Below, one piece after another: positions 42,595-50,919 of a stretch of 64,000 nucleotides of DNA. The notes beneath the pieces were generated by a model. The model did not search any database and was not told the origin of the DNA. It saw only the letters and a list, made by a program, of their open reading frames with translations. The position numbers and the translations under genes were made by a program. Source of the DNA: Micromonospora polyrhachis (GTDB lineage: Bacteria; Actinomycetota; Actinomycetes; Mycobacteriales; Micromonosporaceae); contig NZ_JACHJW010000001.1 of NCBI RefSeq assembly GCF_014203835.1, positions 4,724,501 through 4,788,500 of the forward strand. Reading direction: 5' to 3'. The first letter of the stretch is position 1. Each line of letters begins with the position of its first letter.

Positions 42595-44247
42595 GTGCAG
42601 TTCCTGGATCTGGCGGCCACCTCCGCCGCTGTGACAGTCACCCCCGGTCGCCTGGCCAAGGTCGACCTGTTGGCGGTGGCGCTGCGTCGACTCGACGTCG
42701 ACGAGATCCCGGCCGGGGCCGGCTATCTCGCCGGTGAACTGCGGCAGCGGCAGACCGGGGTCGGTCCGGCCGGCCTGCGTGACCTGCCCCCACCGGCACC
42801 GCAGCCGACCCTGACCGTGGCCGGCGTCGACGCGGCGATCGCCGAGATCGCCGCCGTACATGGTGCCGGCACGCAGGCCCGTCGCCGGGAACTGCTCGGC
42901 GCACTCTTCGCCGCCGCCACCGCCGACGAGCAACGGATGCTGGTCGGCCTGTTCAGCGGCGAACTGCGCCAGGGCGCACAGTCCGGACTGCTGGCCGATG
43001 CCATCGCCCGCGCCGCCGACGTTCCAGCCACCGCCGTACGCCGGGCGCTGCTGCTCGCCGGCGACCTGAGGGTGGTCGCCGTGGCCGCGCTGACCGGCGG
43101 GGCGGCGGCGTTGAGCGAGTTCACCCTCCGGGTCGGCCGACCGCTCGCCCCGATGCTGGCGCAGAGCGCATCGTCGGTCGACGAGGCCCTGACCGCGACC
43201 GGCACCCCGACGGTCGTCGACGTCAAACTCGACGGGATCCGCATCCAGGTGCACCGATCCGGCAACGACATCGCCGTTTTCAGCCGCAGCCTCGACGAGA
43301 TCACCGCCCGGGTGCCGGAGGTGGTCGCGGCGGTCCGCGCGTTGCCGGCCCGGGAGATGGTGCTCGACGGTGAGGCGATCGCCCTCGACGCGACCGGTCG
43401 GCCCCGCCCGTTCCAGGAGACCGCCAGCCGCGCCGCCACCCGAGGTGCGCGCCGCCGCCAAGGAAGCCCCGCTGGCCGTACGACCGCTGACATGGCCGGC
43501 ACGGTCTCCGTCGAAGCCTCCCGGCCGTCGCACCCCGCCCCGGCCGCTCCGGCGGTACGCGCCGCCGCCGGCACCACCGGCGAGACCGTGCTGACACCGT
43601 ACTTCTTCGATCTGCTGCACCTCGACGGCACGGACCTGCTCGACGCACCCGGCCGGGACCGGTGGGCGGCACTGGCCGGCGCGGTCGGCGTACCGCTGCT
43701 CGTCGGACGGACCGAGGTGGCCACGGTCGACGAGGCCTCGGCCGCCTTCGCCACCGCGCTCGACGCCGGCCAGGAGGGGATCGTGGTCAAGGTGCCCGAC
43801 GCGCCGTACGCCGCCGGTCGTCGCGGTGCCGCCTGGGTGAAGGTGAAGCCCCGGCACACCCTCGACCTGGTCGTGCTCGCGGTCGAGTGGGGCAGCGGGA
43901 GGCGTTCCGGCTGGCTGTCCAACCTGCATCTCGGCGCTCGGGACCCGGACACCGGCGGGTTCGTGATGCTCGGCAAGACGTTCAAGGGGCTCACCGACGA
44001 GTTGCTGCGCTGGCAGACCGAGCGGTTCCTGGAGTTGGCGGTCGACCGGGGCGAGTGGGTGGTCCGGGTCCGTCCGGAGCAGGTGGTGGAGATCGCCTTC
44101 GACGGGGTGCAGACCAGTTCCCGCTATCCGGGTGGGGTGGCCCTGCGCTTCGCCCGGGTGGTGCGTTACCGCGACGACAAGAGCGCGGCCGAGGCGGACA
44201 CCATCGACGCCGTACGGGCGATTCACGTCGGCCGGCGCAGCAGCTGA
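42595..44247 (+). CDS. lig: ATP-dependent DNA ligase
   Basis: This 550-residue ligase has an N-terminal DNA-binding domain, nucleotidyltransferase motif I KLDGIRIQ (Lys211 as adenylation site), motif III-like GEAIALD, motif IV EGIVVKVPDAPYAAGRRGAAWVKVKP, and an OB domain ending in YPGGVALRFARVVRYRDDKSA. It seals nicks using ATP; actinobacteria also have NAD-dependent LigA for replication, so this is an accessory or repair ligase. Between PFQETASR and TPYFFDLLHLDG there is an Ala/Pro/Arg-rich stretch of about 50 residues (nt ~43430-43585) longer than expected for the family. GTG start with CAGGAT 6 nt upstream. Confidence 0.92.
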   Translation: MQFLDLAATSAAVTVTPGRLAKVDLLAVALRRLDVDEIPAGAGYLAGELRQRQTGVGPAGLRDLPPPAPQPTLTVAGVDAAIAEIAAVHGAGTQARRRELLGALFAAATADEQRMLVGLFSGELRQGAQSGLLADAIARAADVPATAVRRALLLAGDLRVVAVAALTGGAAALSEFTLRVGRPLAPMLAQSASSVDEALTATGTPTVVDVKLDGIRIQVHRSGNDIAVFSRSLDEITARVPEVVAAVRALPAREMVLDGEAIALDATGRPRPFQETASRAATRGARRRQGSPAGRTTADMAGTVSVEASRPSHPAPAAPAVRAAAGTTGETVLTPYFFDLLHLDGTDLLDAPGRDRWAALAGAVGVPLLVGRTEVATVDEASAAFATALDAGQEGIVVKVPDAPYAAGRRGAAWVKVKPRHTLDLVVLAVEWGSGRRSGWLSNLHLGARDPDTGGFVMLGKTFKGLTDELLRWQTERFLELAVDRGEWVVRVRPEQVVEIAFDGVQTSSRYPGGVALRFARVVRYRDDKSAAEADTIDAVRAIHVGRRSS

Positions 44248-44278
44248 TCGCCGCCACGCCGGCCCGGGGTCGCTCGGC

Positions 44279-45145
44279 TCAGTTGGCCGCCGCCAGCGAC
44301 CGTACGTAGTTGATCTGGTTGTTGAGGTGGTGCACCTGGGTCTGGTCGGTGACCGGGATCCGGGCCACGTACTGCCGCCCGGCGTTGGCGACCGTCACCT
44401 GGACGGTGCCCCGGTAGATGGTCTCCTTGGCCAGCAGGAACAGCAGACTGAAGACGGTCAGGATGCAGAAGCCGACGACCGCGCAGACGATCGCCCAGGT
44501 CGGGATCTTCTGTTCGGTCTGCCAGTAGTCCTGGATGTGCCACGACGATCCGGCGAGTGGGATGTCTCCGGCCGGGGTACGGACCATCGGCGGTGCCACC
44601 ATGATCTCGCCGATCTGTGCCACCACCGGTCCCGGGGCTCCGGCTGCGAAGACCGCCGGCGCACCGGGTGGGAACGGTCCGGGCGGGCCACCCGCCGGGT
44701 ATACGTCCGGTTGCCCACTCACCGGGTACGCACCGGGCCCGCTCACCGGGTACGCGCCGGGCGGCCCACTCACCGAGTACGCGCCGGGCGGCCCACTGAC
44801 CGGATATCCGCCGGGCTGGCCGGGATAGCCAGCGGGAGAGGGCTGCCCCGGCGGGTACGACTGTGCGGGGATCGCCTGGGTGGGGGGTGCCGACTGGACC
44901 GGGATCGCCTGGGTGGGGGGTGCCGACTGGACCGGGATCGGCTGGGTGGGAGGTGCTGGCTGTTCCGGGATCGCCTGGGCGGCCGGGAACGGTTGAGCCG
45001 GGGGCACCGAGAACGGAGATGACGCTGGGCTGGGTGGGGGCGCGGGCAACGAAGCTGGTGCTGGCATGGCCGGCGGGTCGACTGGTGACGGAGACTGCTC
45101 CGGCATCCCCGGCCCGGGGATGGGAGCCGTCGGATCCACACTCAC
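44279..45145 (-). CDS. Proline-rich single-pass membrane protein (288 aa)
   Basis: Residues 1-~165 are Pro/Gly/Ala/Gln-rich and built from repeats (QSAPPTQAIPV undecapeptides and GPPGAYPVS nonapeptides). Around residue 220-245 a hydrophobic helix (IVCAVVGFCILTVFSLLFLLA) spans the membrane; the ~45-residue C-terminus (YRGTVQVTVANAGRQYVARIPVTDQTQVHHLNNQINYVRSL) is the conserved part. The disordered repeat region is probably cytosolic. Similar proline-rich tails occur in actinobacterial membrane proteins of unknown role. It is convergent with the DNA ligase gene. Confidence 0.82.
   Translation of the reverse strand: MSVDPTAPIPGPGMPEQSPSPVDPPAMPAPASLPAPPPSPASSPFSVPPAQPFPAAQAIPEQPAPPTQPIPVQSAPPTQAIPVQSAPPTQAIPAQSYPPGQPSPAGYPGQPGGYPVSGPPGAYSVSGPPGAYPVSGPGAYPVSGQPDVYPAGGPPGPFPPGAPAVFAAGAPGPVVAQIGEIMVAPPMVRTPAGDIPLAGSSWHIQDYWQTEQKIPTWAIVCAVVGFCILTVFSLLFLLAKETIYRGTVQVTVANAGRQYVARIPVTDQTQVHHLNNQINYVRSLAAAN
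44714..44821 (-). repeat. 24-28-bp in-frame repeats (GPPGAYPVS)
   Basis: Four units sharing CCCACTCACCGGGTACGC, two of them 27 bp, encode Gly-Pro-Tyr repeats of the proline-rich protein. Confidence 0.85.
44868..44966 (-). repeat. 33-bp in-frame tandem repeat x3 (APPTQAIPVQS)
   Basis: 44868-44900 and 44901-44933 are identical; 44934-44966 is divergent and a partial fourth follows. Core GGGATCGCCTGGGTGGGG. Confidence 0.92.
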
Positions 45146-45318
45146 CGGATTACCTCCCTCTGCTCGATCACGACGGCACCTTACCCCGGCGGGTGATACC
45201 TACCGATGTGCAGCGTCACGGGAAGATCGCAGTAGGGGCCGGGCGTACTTCGGCGGATTCTGCGGACGTGGCGACGTAGAGACAGACGCGCTGACGGCGG
45301 GGCGGACGCGCGGTGGGC

Positions 45319-46134
45319 TCAGGCCGGGGACGTCGATGTTGGCTCGCCGAGACGGTCCTCGGGCACCGCGCTTCGGTCCGGGGGGCCATGGGCCTCCCGG
45401 CGTGCCAGCCAGCCGAAGCCCACCAGGGTCATCAACGCGAACAGCCACCACTGGATGACGTATCCGGCGTTCTGCCAGTTGTTTTCGTGCTTGATCGGGA
45501 TGGCCGCGAAGACCGGATCGGCCGGTGGATTTTGCTCGTCGAGCAGCAGGTAGACGCCGTAGGTCGGATAGGGCAGTTCGGCGGCGAGCTGGGGCACCCC
45601 GATCCGGCGTGTCTCGATGTAGCCGTTGCGTCGCTGCGGCGTGTCAGGCCGACTCTCCGACATGTGCACCCGCCCGACAACGGTCACCTGACCGGTTGGT
45701 GTGGCCGGCACCTCCGGTTGGGCGGTGGCGCCGCCGCTGGCCGGCGGAATCCAACCCCGGTTCACCAACACCGCCGAGCCATCGGCCAGGACCAGGGGGG
45801 TCACCACCTCGAAGCCGACCCGGCTGTTCACCGTACGGCCCCGAACCAGGACCGTGTTGTCGCTGTCGTATCGGCCGGTGGTCGTGACCCGGGTCCATTC
45901 CGTGGCCTTCGGCGGCACCTGGCCAGCCGTACCAGGGGCACTTCCCGGTCCGGGTAGCGCCTCGGTCAGCGGGTTCGGAGTCTGGTGGGTGGCCGCGTCG
46001 ATCTGGTCGTTGATCGCCGAGCGTGTCTGGTAACGGCTCAACTGCCAGTTGCCGAGCAGGACCATCACCGTGGCCGCGACCAGAGTCAGGGCGAGGATGC
46101 CCAGCCAGCGTGGCGTGAGCAGGAACCGGTACAC
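45319..46134 (-). CDS. SURF1-family cytochrome oxidase assembly protein
   Basis: This 271-residue protein has two membrane helices, one at the N-terminus (RWLGILALTLVAATVMVLLGNWQL with the conserved GxWQ) and one near the C-terminus (YVIQWWLFALMTLVGFGWLA), enclosing an extracytoplasmic domain with GRYDSDNTVLV, NRGWIPP and HMSESRPDTPQ. SURF1 helps insert heme a or assemble subunit I of aa3-type oxidase. It is divergent from cobB. Confidence 0.93.
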   Translation of the reverse strand: MYRFLLTPRWLGILALTLVAATVMVLLGNWQLSRYQTRSAINDQIDAATHQTPNPLTEALPGPGSAPGTAGQVPPKATEWTRVTTTGRYDSDNTVLVRGRTVNSRVGFEVVTPLVLADGSAVLVNRGWIPPASGGATAQPEVPATPTGQVTVVGRVHMSESRPDTPQRRNGYIETRRIGVPQLAAELPYPTYGVYLLLDEQNPPADPVFAAIPIKHENNWQNAGYVIQWWLFALMTLVGFGWLARREAHGPPDRSAVPEDRLGEPTSTSPA

Positions 46135-46287
46135 ATGACGAGGTTACCCGGGTGGCCGGAGCCACTACGCTCGGGCCGGATCGGCGATCGACCGGCGGCC
46201 GGGTGCACACGGTATCGTCGCGCGTGAACCCGTTGTCCGATCGAGACCGAATCAGCCCGTCCCGGGCCCTGTCCCCAGGAGCCGACC

Positions 46288-47937
46288 ATGACCGCCGTTC
46301 CCCGTTTGGCGGTTAGTGCTCCATCCTCCGGACACGGTAAGACCGCTGTCGCCGTCGGGCTGCTCGCGGCGTACGCGGCCCGGGGGATGACCACCGCCGG
46401 TTTCAAGGTCGGCCCGGACCAGACCGACGCCGCCTACCTGGGCCTGGCCGCCGGCCGCCCCGGCCGCAATCTCGACCCTCGGCTCGTCGGCGCTCAGCGG
46501 ATCGCGCCCCTGTTCGTGCACGGCGCCGCGAATGCCGACCTGGCCGTCGTCGAGGGCACCATGGGCCTGTTCGACAGCGTCGTCGAGCAACCGGAGGTCG
46601 ACTCGACCGCCGCTATCTGCGCCGCGCTGCGGACACCGGTGGTGCTGGTGGTCGACGTCGCGGCGATGGGCCAGTCGGTGGCGGCGTTGGTGCACGGGTT
46701 CCGCGCCTACGACGAGTTGGTCTGGCTCGGGGGAGTCATCCTCAACCGGGTCGCCTCCGACCGGCATGAGCAGTTGCTCCGGGAGGCGCTCGACGACATC
46801 GGCGTACCCGTCTTCGGGGTACTGCGCCGGCCCGACCTGTCCCGCGCGTTGCCCGCCCGGGAACACGGGATCGTACCGGTGGCCCACGGCAGCGTCGAGG
46901 CGTACCGGGGGGTTCGTCGGCTGGGCGAGGCGATCGCCGAGGCGGTGGATCTCGACCGGCTGCTCAGCCTGGCCCGTTCCGCGCCGCGCCTGCCGGGCGA
47001 GGCATGGGCCCCCGACCCGCCCTGGGCTTCCGAGCAACCGCCCTGGGCTTCCGAGCAACCGCCCTGGGCTTCCGAGCAACCGCCCTGGGCTTCCGAGCAA
47101 CCGCCCTGGGCCCCCGACCCGAACGTGCGGGTCGCTCCGGTGGTGCCGGGCGGTGGCCCGGTTACTCCGGTCGCGTTGCCCGGCGTGGGGGTGCCTCGGC
47201 CGGTGGTGGCGGTTGCCGGCAGCCCCACGGTGACCTACTCCTACCCGGAGACCGTCGAGCTGCTCGTCGCCGCCGGGGCGGAGGTGCGTGTCGTCGATCC
47301 GTTGCGCGACGAGACGCTGCCGGCGGGGGTGGCCGCTCTGGTCGTCGGCGGCGGCCTGCCCGAGTCGTACGCTGAGGAACTGGCGGCGAACCGGCGACTG
47401 TGCGGCGCGGTCAGCGATTTTGCTCGCTCCGGGCGGCCGGTACTCGCCGAGGGTGCGGGCGCGCTGTGGCTGGCCCGGGAGTTCGACGGGCGGCCGATGT
47501 GCGGGGTGCTCGACGCCAGCGGGACGAGTACCGCTCATCTGGTGGCCGGCTATCGCGAGGCGACGGCCCGGGCGAACACACCGGTGGCGAGACTCGGTAC
47601 CCGGGTGGTCGGCTACAAGCATCATTCCGCGGTGCTTCAGCCCCGCGCAGGGCACACCCCCGCCTGGACGTGGAGTGGTGGTGCCCCGGAGGGATTCGTG
47701 TGGCGTGGGGTGCACGCGTCCCAACTGATCCTGCACTGGGTGGGCGTACCCGGGATCGCCCACCGGCTCGTCACCAGCGCGGCGCGGATACCCGACGCGC
47801 GACCATTCCGGCCCGGGGCGGACCCGGGGACGGTCGTTCCGCTGTCGCCGGCCGTACCGGCCTTTTCGGTTGTCCCGGCGGATCCAGCGGCCGTGCCGGT
47901 GGTCGTGGTCGACCCGGTTGGTCAGGTAAGGGCGTGA
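46288..47937 (+). CDS. cobB: Cobyrinate a,c-diamide synthase (CobB/CbiA) with altered glutaminase site
   Basis: This enzyme amidates cobyrinate carboxyls a and c. The 549 residues have an N-terminal P-loop (APSSGHGKTA) and synthetase domain with VEGTMGLFDS, then a C-terminal class I glutaminase domain. At the nucleophile position, where homologs read AECxG, this protein reads AEGAGALWL: Gly389 (GGT codon) replaces Cys. The later His region VHASQLILHW is kept. Residues ~243-273 are PWASEQP repeats from a 21-bp array placed between the two domains. It may use free ammonia or another glutaminase, or be impaired. CAGGAG precedes the ATG. It is divergent from the SURF1 gene. Confidence 0.88.
   Translation: MTAVPRLAVSAPSSGHGKTAVAVGLLAAYAARGMTTAGFKVGPDQTDAAYLGLAAGRPGRNLDPRLVGAQRIAPLFVHGAANADLAVVEGTMGLFDSVVEQPEVDSTAAICAALRTPVVLVVDVAAMGQSVAALVHGFRAYDELVWLGGVILNRVASDRHEQLLREALDDIGVPVFGVLRRPDLSRALPAREHGIVPVAHGSVEAYRGVRRLGEAIAEAVDLDRLLSLARSAPRLPGEAWAPDPPWASEQPPWASEQPPWASEQPPWASEQPPWAPDPNVRVAPVVPGGGPVTPVALPGVGVPRPVVAVAGSPTVTYSYPETVELLVAAGAEVRVVDPLRDETLPAGVAALVVGGGLPESYAEELAANRRLCGAVSDFARSGRPVLAEGAGALWLAREFDGRPMCGVLDASGTSTAHLVAGYREATARANTPVARLGTRVVGYKHHSAVLQPRAGHTPAWTWSGGAPEGFVWRGVHASQLILHWVGVPGIAHRLVTSAARIPDARPFRPGADPGTVVPLSPAVPAFSVVPADPAAVPVVVVDPVGQVRA
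47017..47111 (+). repeat. 21-bp in-frame tandem repeat, 4.5 copies, in cobB
   Basis: Units 47017-47037, 47038-47058, 47059-47079 and 47080-47100 (CCGCCCTGGGCTTCCGAGCA) are identical and encode PPWASEQ in the interdomain linker; a partial fifth follows. Confidence 0.97.
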
Positions 47938-47986
47938 ACAGGTACGGCACGGCGATGGCAATCGACGAGCGTGGTGCGGTGATGAT

Positions 47987-48556
47987 GTGAGCGGACACGT
48001 GGCGGTACGACGTTTTCCCACCCTGACCGTGTCGACGCCCCGGGCACATGTACGCCCGCTCGGGGCGGCTGACGCGGCCACGGTAGCCGAGATCTTCGCC
48101 GACAAGCAGACCCAGCGATGGCTGCCGCTGCCCGAGGAGTCCGGCCAGATCGATGGACTCTCCTGGTGCACCGAGATGGCCCAGGAACGCCGGGACAGTG
48201 GTAGCGGCGACCACTACGGCGTGGTCCGGCGCGAGGACGAGCAGCTCGTTGGCTGTCTCTGGACCAAACGCACCGACTGGGCCGGTCGGGTCACCGAGGT
48301 GTCGTACGCCATCGCCCCGGAGGCGCGTGGCTTCGGGATCGCGGCCGAGGCGGTTGATGCCCTGGCCATCGCGTTGATCCTGGAGCACGGGTTCCAGCGG
48401 GTGGAGTTGCGGGTGGCGCCAGGTAACACCGCGTCCCGGCGGGTGGCGGAGAAGGCCGGCTTCACGTACGAGGGGCTGCTGCGCAACGCGGGCTATGCCC
48501 AGGGCGGCCGGGTCGACCTGGAGGTCTGGTCCTTCGTGGCGGCCGACCTGCGCTGA
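47987..48556 (+). CDS. GNAT-family N-acetyltransferase
   Basis: This 189-residue protein has the RimJ/RimL-type GNAT fold: TPRAHVRPLGAADAATVAEIF at the start, EVSYAIAPEARGFGIAAEAVDAL containing the acetyl-CoA pyrophosphate loop (variant R/F-G-x-A), then VELRVAPGNTASRRVAEKAGFTYEGLLR. N-terminal or small-molecule acetylation is likely. The GTG start is 50 bp after cobB; an adjacent ATG is out of frame. A terminator separates it from the convergent PBP gene. Confidence 0.9.
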   Translation: MSGHVAVRRFPTLTVSTPRAHVRPLGAADAATVAEIFADKQTQRWLPLPEESGQIDGLSWCTEMAQERRDSGSGDHYGVVRREDEQLVGCLWTKRTDWAGRVTEVSYAIAPEARGFGIAAEAVDALAIALILEHGFQRVELRVAPGNTASRRVAEKAGFTYEGLLRNAGYAQGGRVDLEVWSFVAADLR

Positions 48557-48580
48557 GACGTCTTGCTGGTCAGAGCGATG

Positions 48581-48627
48581 GGGGAGGGCCCCTTCCTAGC
48601 GCTTTCGTATGGGAGGGGACCTTCCCC
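48581..48627. terminator. Bidirectional hairpin between GNAT and PBP genes
   Basis: Arms 48581-48596 (GGGGAGGGCCCCTTCC) and 48612-48627 pair with two wobbles and one mismatch around a 15-nt loop, 25 bp after the GNAT stop and 8 bp from the PBP stop. Confidence 0.7.
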
Positions 48628-48634
48628 ACACCCG

Positions 48635-50797
48635 TCAGCGAACGATGGCGTCGGAGGGTGGGGTGAACTGACGGACTGGTTTGTCCTTCAGCGCGTCTTT
48701 CAAGGTGAATGCGACGCTGTCGACAGGTTTGTTGGACTGCCCGTCACCCACGGCGTTGAACGGGTTGTCCGGGTCGGCGATGAAGCTGGCCGCCGCCAAC
48801 TCCGGGGTGTAGCCCACGAACCAGGCCGACCGGGTGCTGTCGGTGGTACCGGTCTTGCCGGCCACCGGACGACCCACCGTGCCCCGTACGCTGTCGGCGG
48901 TCGACCAGCCGCCGCAGGAGCCCCGGGCCGGGGTGTCGCCGGTCGGGCAGCGGGCCGCGTCGGTGGCGGCACGGGCGGCGTCGGCACTCACCTCCTGGCG
49001 GCAACGCGGTTTCGCCGCTTCCCGTTCCAGGCCCGAGGCCGTCTTGTACATCGCGGGTGAACCGTTCGGATTGGTGATCGACAGCACCGGCAGCGCGTCG
49101 CAGTACTGCCCGTCGGCGGCGATCGCCGCGTAGGCGTTGGCCATCTCCAACGGGGTGGCATCGGAGACGCCGAGGGTGAACGCGCCCCACATCTTGGCGC
49201 GGTCGATCGAGGCCTGCCGCCGGTCCACCTCGGTACGCCAACGCAGGCCGAGCCGCTCGGCCAGCCGGACCGCCTGGTCCGCCCCCACCTTCTGTTCGAG
49301 CTGCACGAAGTAGGTGTTGACCGACTTGCCGAACCCGGACCACATGGCGTGGGTACCGGTCATCGCGCCGCTGGCGTTGGAGGGGCACCAGAATCCGCCG
49401 CAGTCGGTGGGGCCACCGCTGCCATCGGGATAGATGGTGGTGAACCGGTGTGGGGAGTTGAACGAGGTCGACAGGGGCATCCCGGCGTCGAGCGCGGCCA
49501 ACATGGTGAACATCTTGAATGTCGAGCCCGCCTGGTAACCGGGTACGGTGCCACCACCGAGTAGCGGGGCCACGGTGTTGGGATAGTTGCCCTTCATCCG
49601 CTCCCGCAGCGCCGGGTTGGAGTGGGGCGCGTTCTCGCTCAGGTCCAGCGAGTAGTTCCGGTTCACCGACATCGCCTTGACCCGGCCGCTGCCGGGTTCG
49701 ATGACGACCAGGCCGTGGGCGAACGGGCTGCCGATGGCCTCCCGGGACTGTATCTGCTGGTCGGCGATTTCCTGGATCTTCGGGTCGATGCTGGTGACGA
49801 TCCGGTAGCCGCCTCGGCGGAGCTTGTCGATCCGTTCCAGCGGGTTGTCGCCGAACGCCGGTTGGGCGCTCCACCAGTTCTTCAGGTAGTCGCAGAAGAA
49901 GCCCCAGCTGTTGTACTTCTTCGGCAGCGCGGTGCAGTCGTTGGGCGGGTCGGTCAACTTGAGCCGGATGGGTTCGGCCTGTGCTGTCGCGGCGGCGTCC
50001 GGCGAGAGGTAGCCCATGTCCCGCATCCGGGAGATGACGTAGTTGCGGCGGTCGGTCGCGGCCTTCTGGTCGGAGCTGGCCGGGTCGTACTCGGAGGGGG
50101 ACTTGACCAGCCCGGCGAGGGTGGCCGCCTCGACCGGGGTCAGTTCCTTGGGCGTCTTCGAGAAGAAGATCTCGGAGGCGGCGTAGATGCCGTACGCCCG
50201 GTGCCCGAAGTACGCGGAGTTGAGATAGCGCTCCAGGATCTCCTGCTTGGTCAGCTGCTTCTCCAGGTCGAGTGCCAACCGCATTTCACGGATCTTGCGG
50301 ACCGCGGTCTGCTCGGTGGCCTGCTGCACCTCGATCGGGGACTTGGCGTTGTCCCGGGAGGCCATCCGGACGTACTGCATGGTCAGCGTCGACGCGCCCT
50401 GGGACACCCCGCCGGCCTGCTGGTTGGCGACGAAGGCCCGCAGCGCACCCTTCGGGTCGACCCCGTTGTGCTTGTAGAAGCGGGAGTCCTCGGATGCCAC
50501 GATCGCCTGCTGGATGTTCGGTGACATGTCCTCAAGTCGGGTGTACTTCCGATGCTCCTCATAGAAGGCCGTGAGTAGGGTTTTGTTGTCCGACGCGTAG
50601 ACGTACGTGGTCTGTGCCGGTGCCGAGTCCTGTAACGCGCTGGTCTTGACCCCAATGGCGTCGGCACCGGCCTTGGTGGTGAGGCCGACGATGGCTACCA
50701 GCGGGTAAGCCGCGACGGCGACGACGACGCCGGCGATGAGCCCGGCGCGGAGTAGCGGAGTGAGCCGCCCCATGGCGGAAAACGGAGACTTTTTCAC
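48635..50797 (-). CDS. Bifunctional class A penicillin-binding protein
   Basis: This 720-residue enzyme polymerises and crosslinks peptidoglycan outside the membrane. One N-terminal helix (~residues 16-40) anchors it. The GT51 glycosyltransferase domain has Glu103 in SEDSRFYKHNGVD and GGVSQGASTLTMQY. The transpeptidase domain has Ser424 in GSTFK, SVN at 491-493 and KTGTT from 647. A short Cys-containing insert (RCPTGDTPARGSCGGW) precedes KTG. The GTG start leads into KKSPFSAMG. It is divergent from the cobC gene, with a CGAAACTTTC element between. Confidence 0.93.
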   Translation of the reverse strand: MKKSPFSAMGRLTPLLRAGLIAGVVVAVAAYPLVAIVGLTTKAGADAIGVKTSALQDSAPAQTTYVYASDNKTLLTAFYEEHRKYTRLEDMSPNIQQAIVASEDSRFYKHNGVDPKGALRAFVANQQAGGVSQGASTLTMQYVRMASRDNAKSPIEVQQATEQTAVRKIREMRLALDLEKQLTKQEILERYLNSAYFGHRAYGIYAASEIFFSKTPKELTPVEAATLAGLVKSPSEYDPASSDQKAATDRRNYVISRMRDMGYLSPDAAATAQAEPIRLKLTDPPNDCTALPKKYNSWGFFCDYLKNWWSAQPAFGDNPLERIDKLRRGGYRIVTSIDPKIQEIADQQIQSREAIGSPFAHGLVVIEPGSGRVKAMSVNRNYSLDLSENAPHSNPALRERMKGNYPNTVAPLLGGGTVPGYQAGSTFKMFTMLAALDAGMPLSTSFNSPHRFTTIYPDGSGGPTDCGGFWCPSNASGAMTGTHAMWSGFGKSVNTYFVQLEQKVGADQAVRLAERLGLRWRTEVDRRQASIDRAKMWGAFTLGVSDATPLEMANAYAAIAADGQYCDALPVLSITNPNGSPAMYKTASGLEREAAKPRCRQEVSADAARAATDAARCPTGDTPARGSCGGWSTADSVRGTVGRPVAGKTGTTDSTRSAWFVGYTPELAAASFIADPDNPFNAVGDGQSNKPVDSVAFTLKDALKDKPVRQFTPPSDAIVR

Positions 50798-50842
50798 TCC
50801 ATCAAGCTATGACATACACCCATTTGGGTTGACAAAGATTCA

Positions 50843-50852
50843 CGAAACTTTC
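50843..50852. promoter_or_regulatory. CGAAACTTTC element between PBP and cobC genes
   Basis: CGAAACTTTC followed by TCGCGAAATCTGGG. A related stretch (CGAAACTTGTCGCCAATCTGGG, part) occurs at 54531 before the GHL10 gene, and GAAACTTTTGC before the amylase gene. A partly palindromic ACCCAAATGGGT-type element lies 20 bp to its left, upstream of PBP. Function unproven. Confidence 0.35.
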
Positions 50853-50919
50853 TCGCGAAATCTGGGTGTCCGGGACCCGGACGTCTGGGCCGGCCGGCGT
50901 ACCGAGCAGGATCGCCAGC

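Noticed and set aside
43370-43594. Frameshift in the DNA ligase gene.
   Set aside because: An alternative frame looks plausible for a short stretch, but the annotated frame is open throughout and resumes family motifs without a stop, so an insertion is simpler.
41950-44226. A 758-codon frame antisense to the dipeptidase, small protein and DNA ligase genes.
   Set aside because: The + strand genes have complete family motifs; the antisense product has none.
46135-46287. Cobalamin riboswitch upstream of cobB.
   Set aside because: A GCCACT-like string is present, but the other conserved boxes and stems of the B12 element could not be found in 153 bp.
46252-48171. A 639-codon frame antisense to cobB.
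   Set aside because: Shadow of cobB; no domain, and the start lies inside the GNAT gene.
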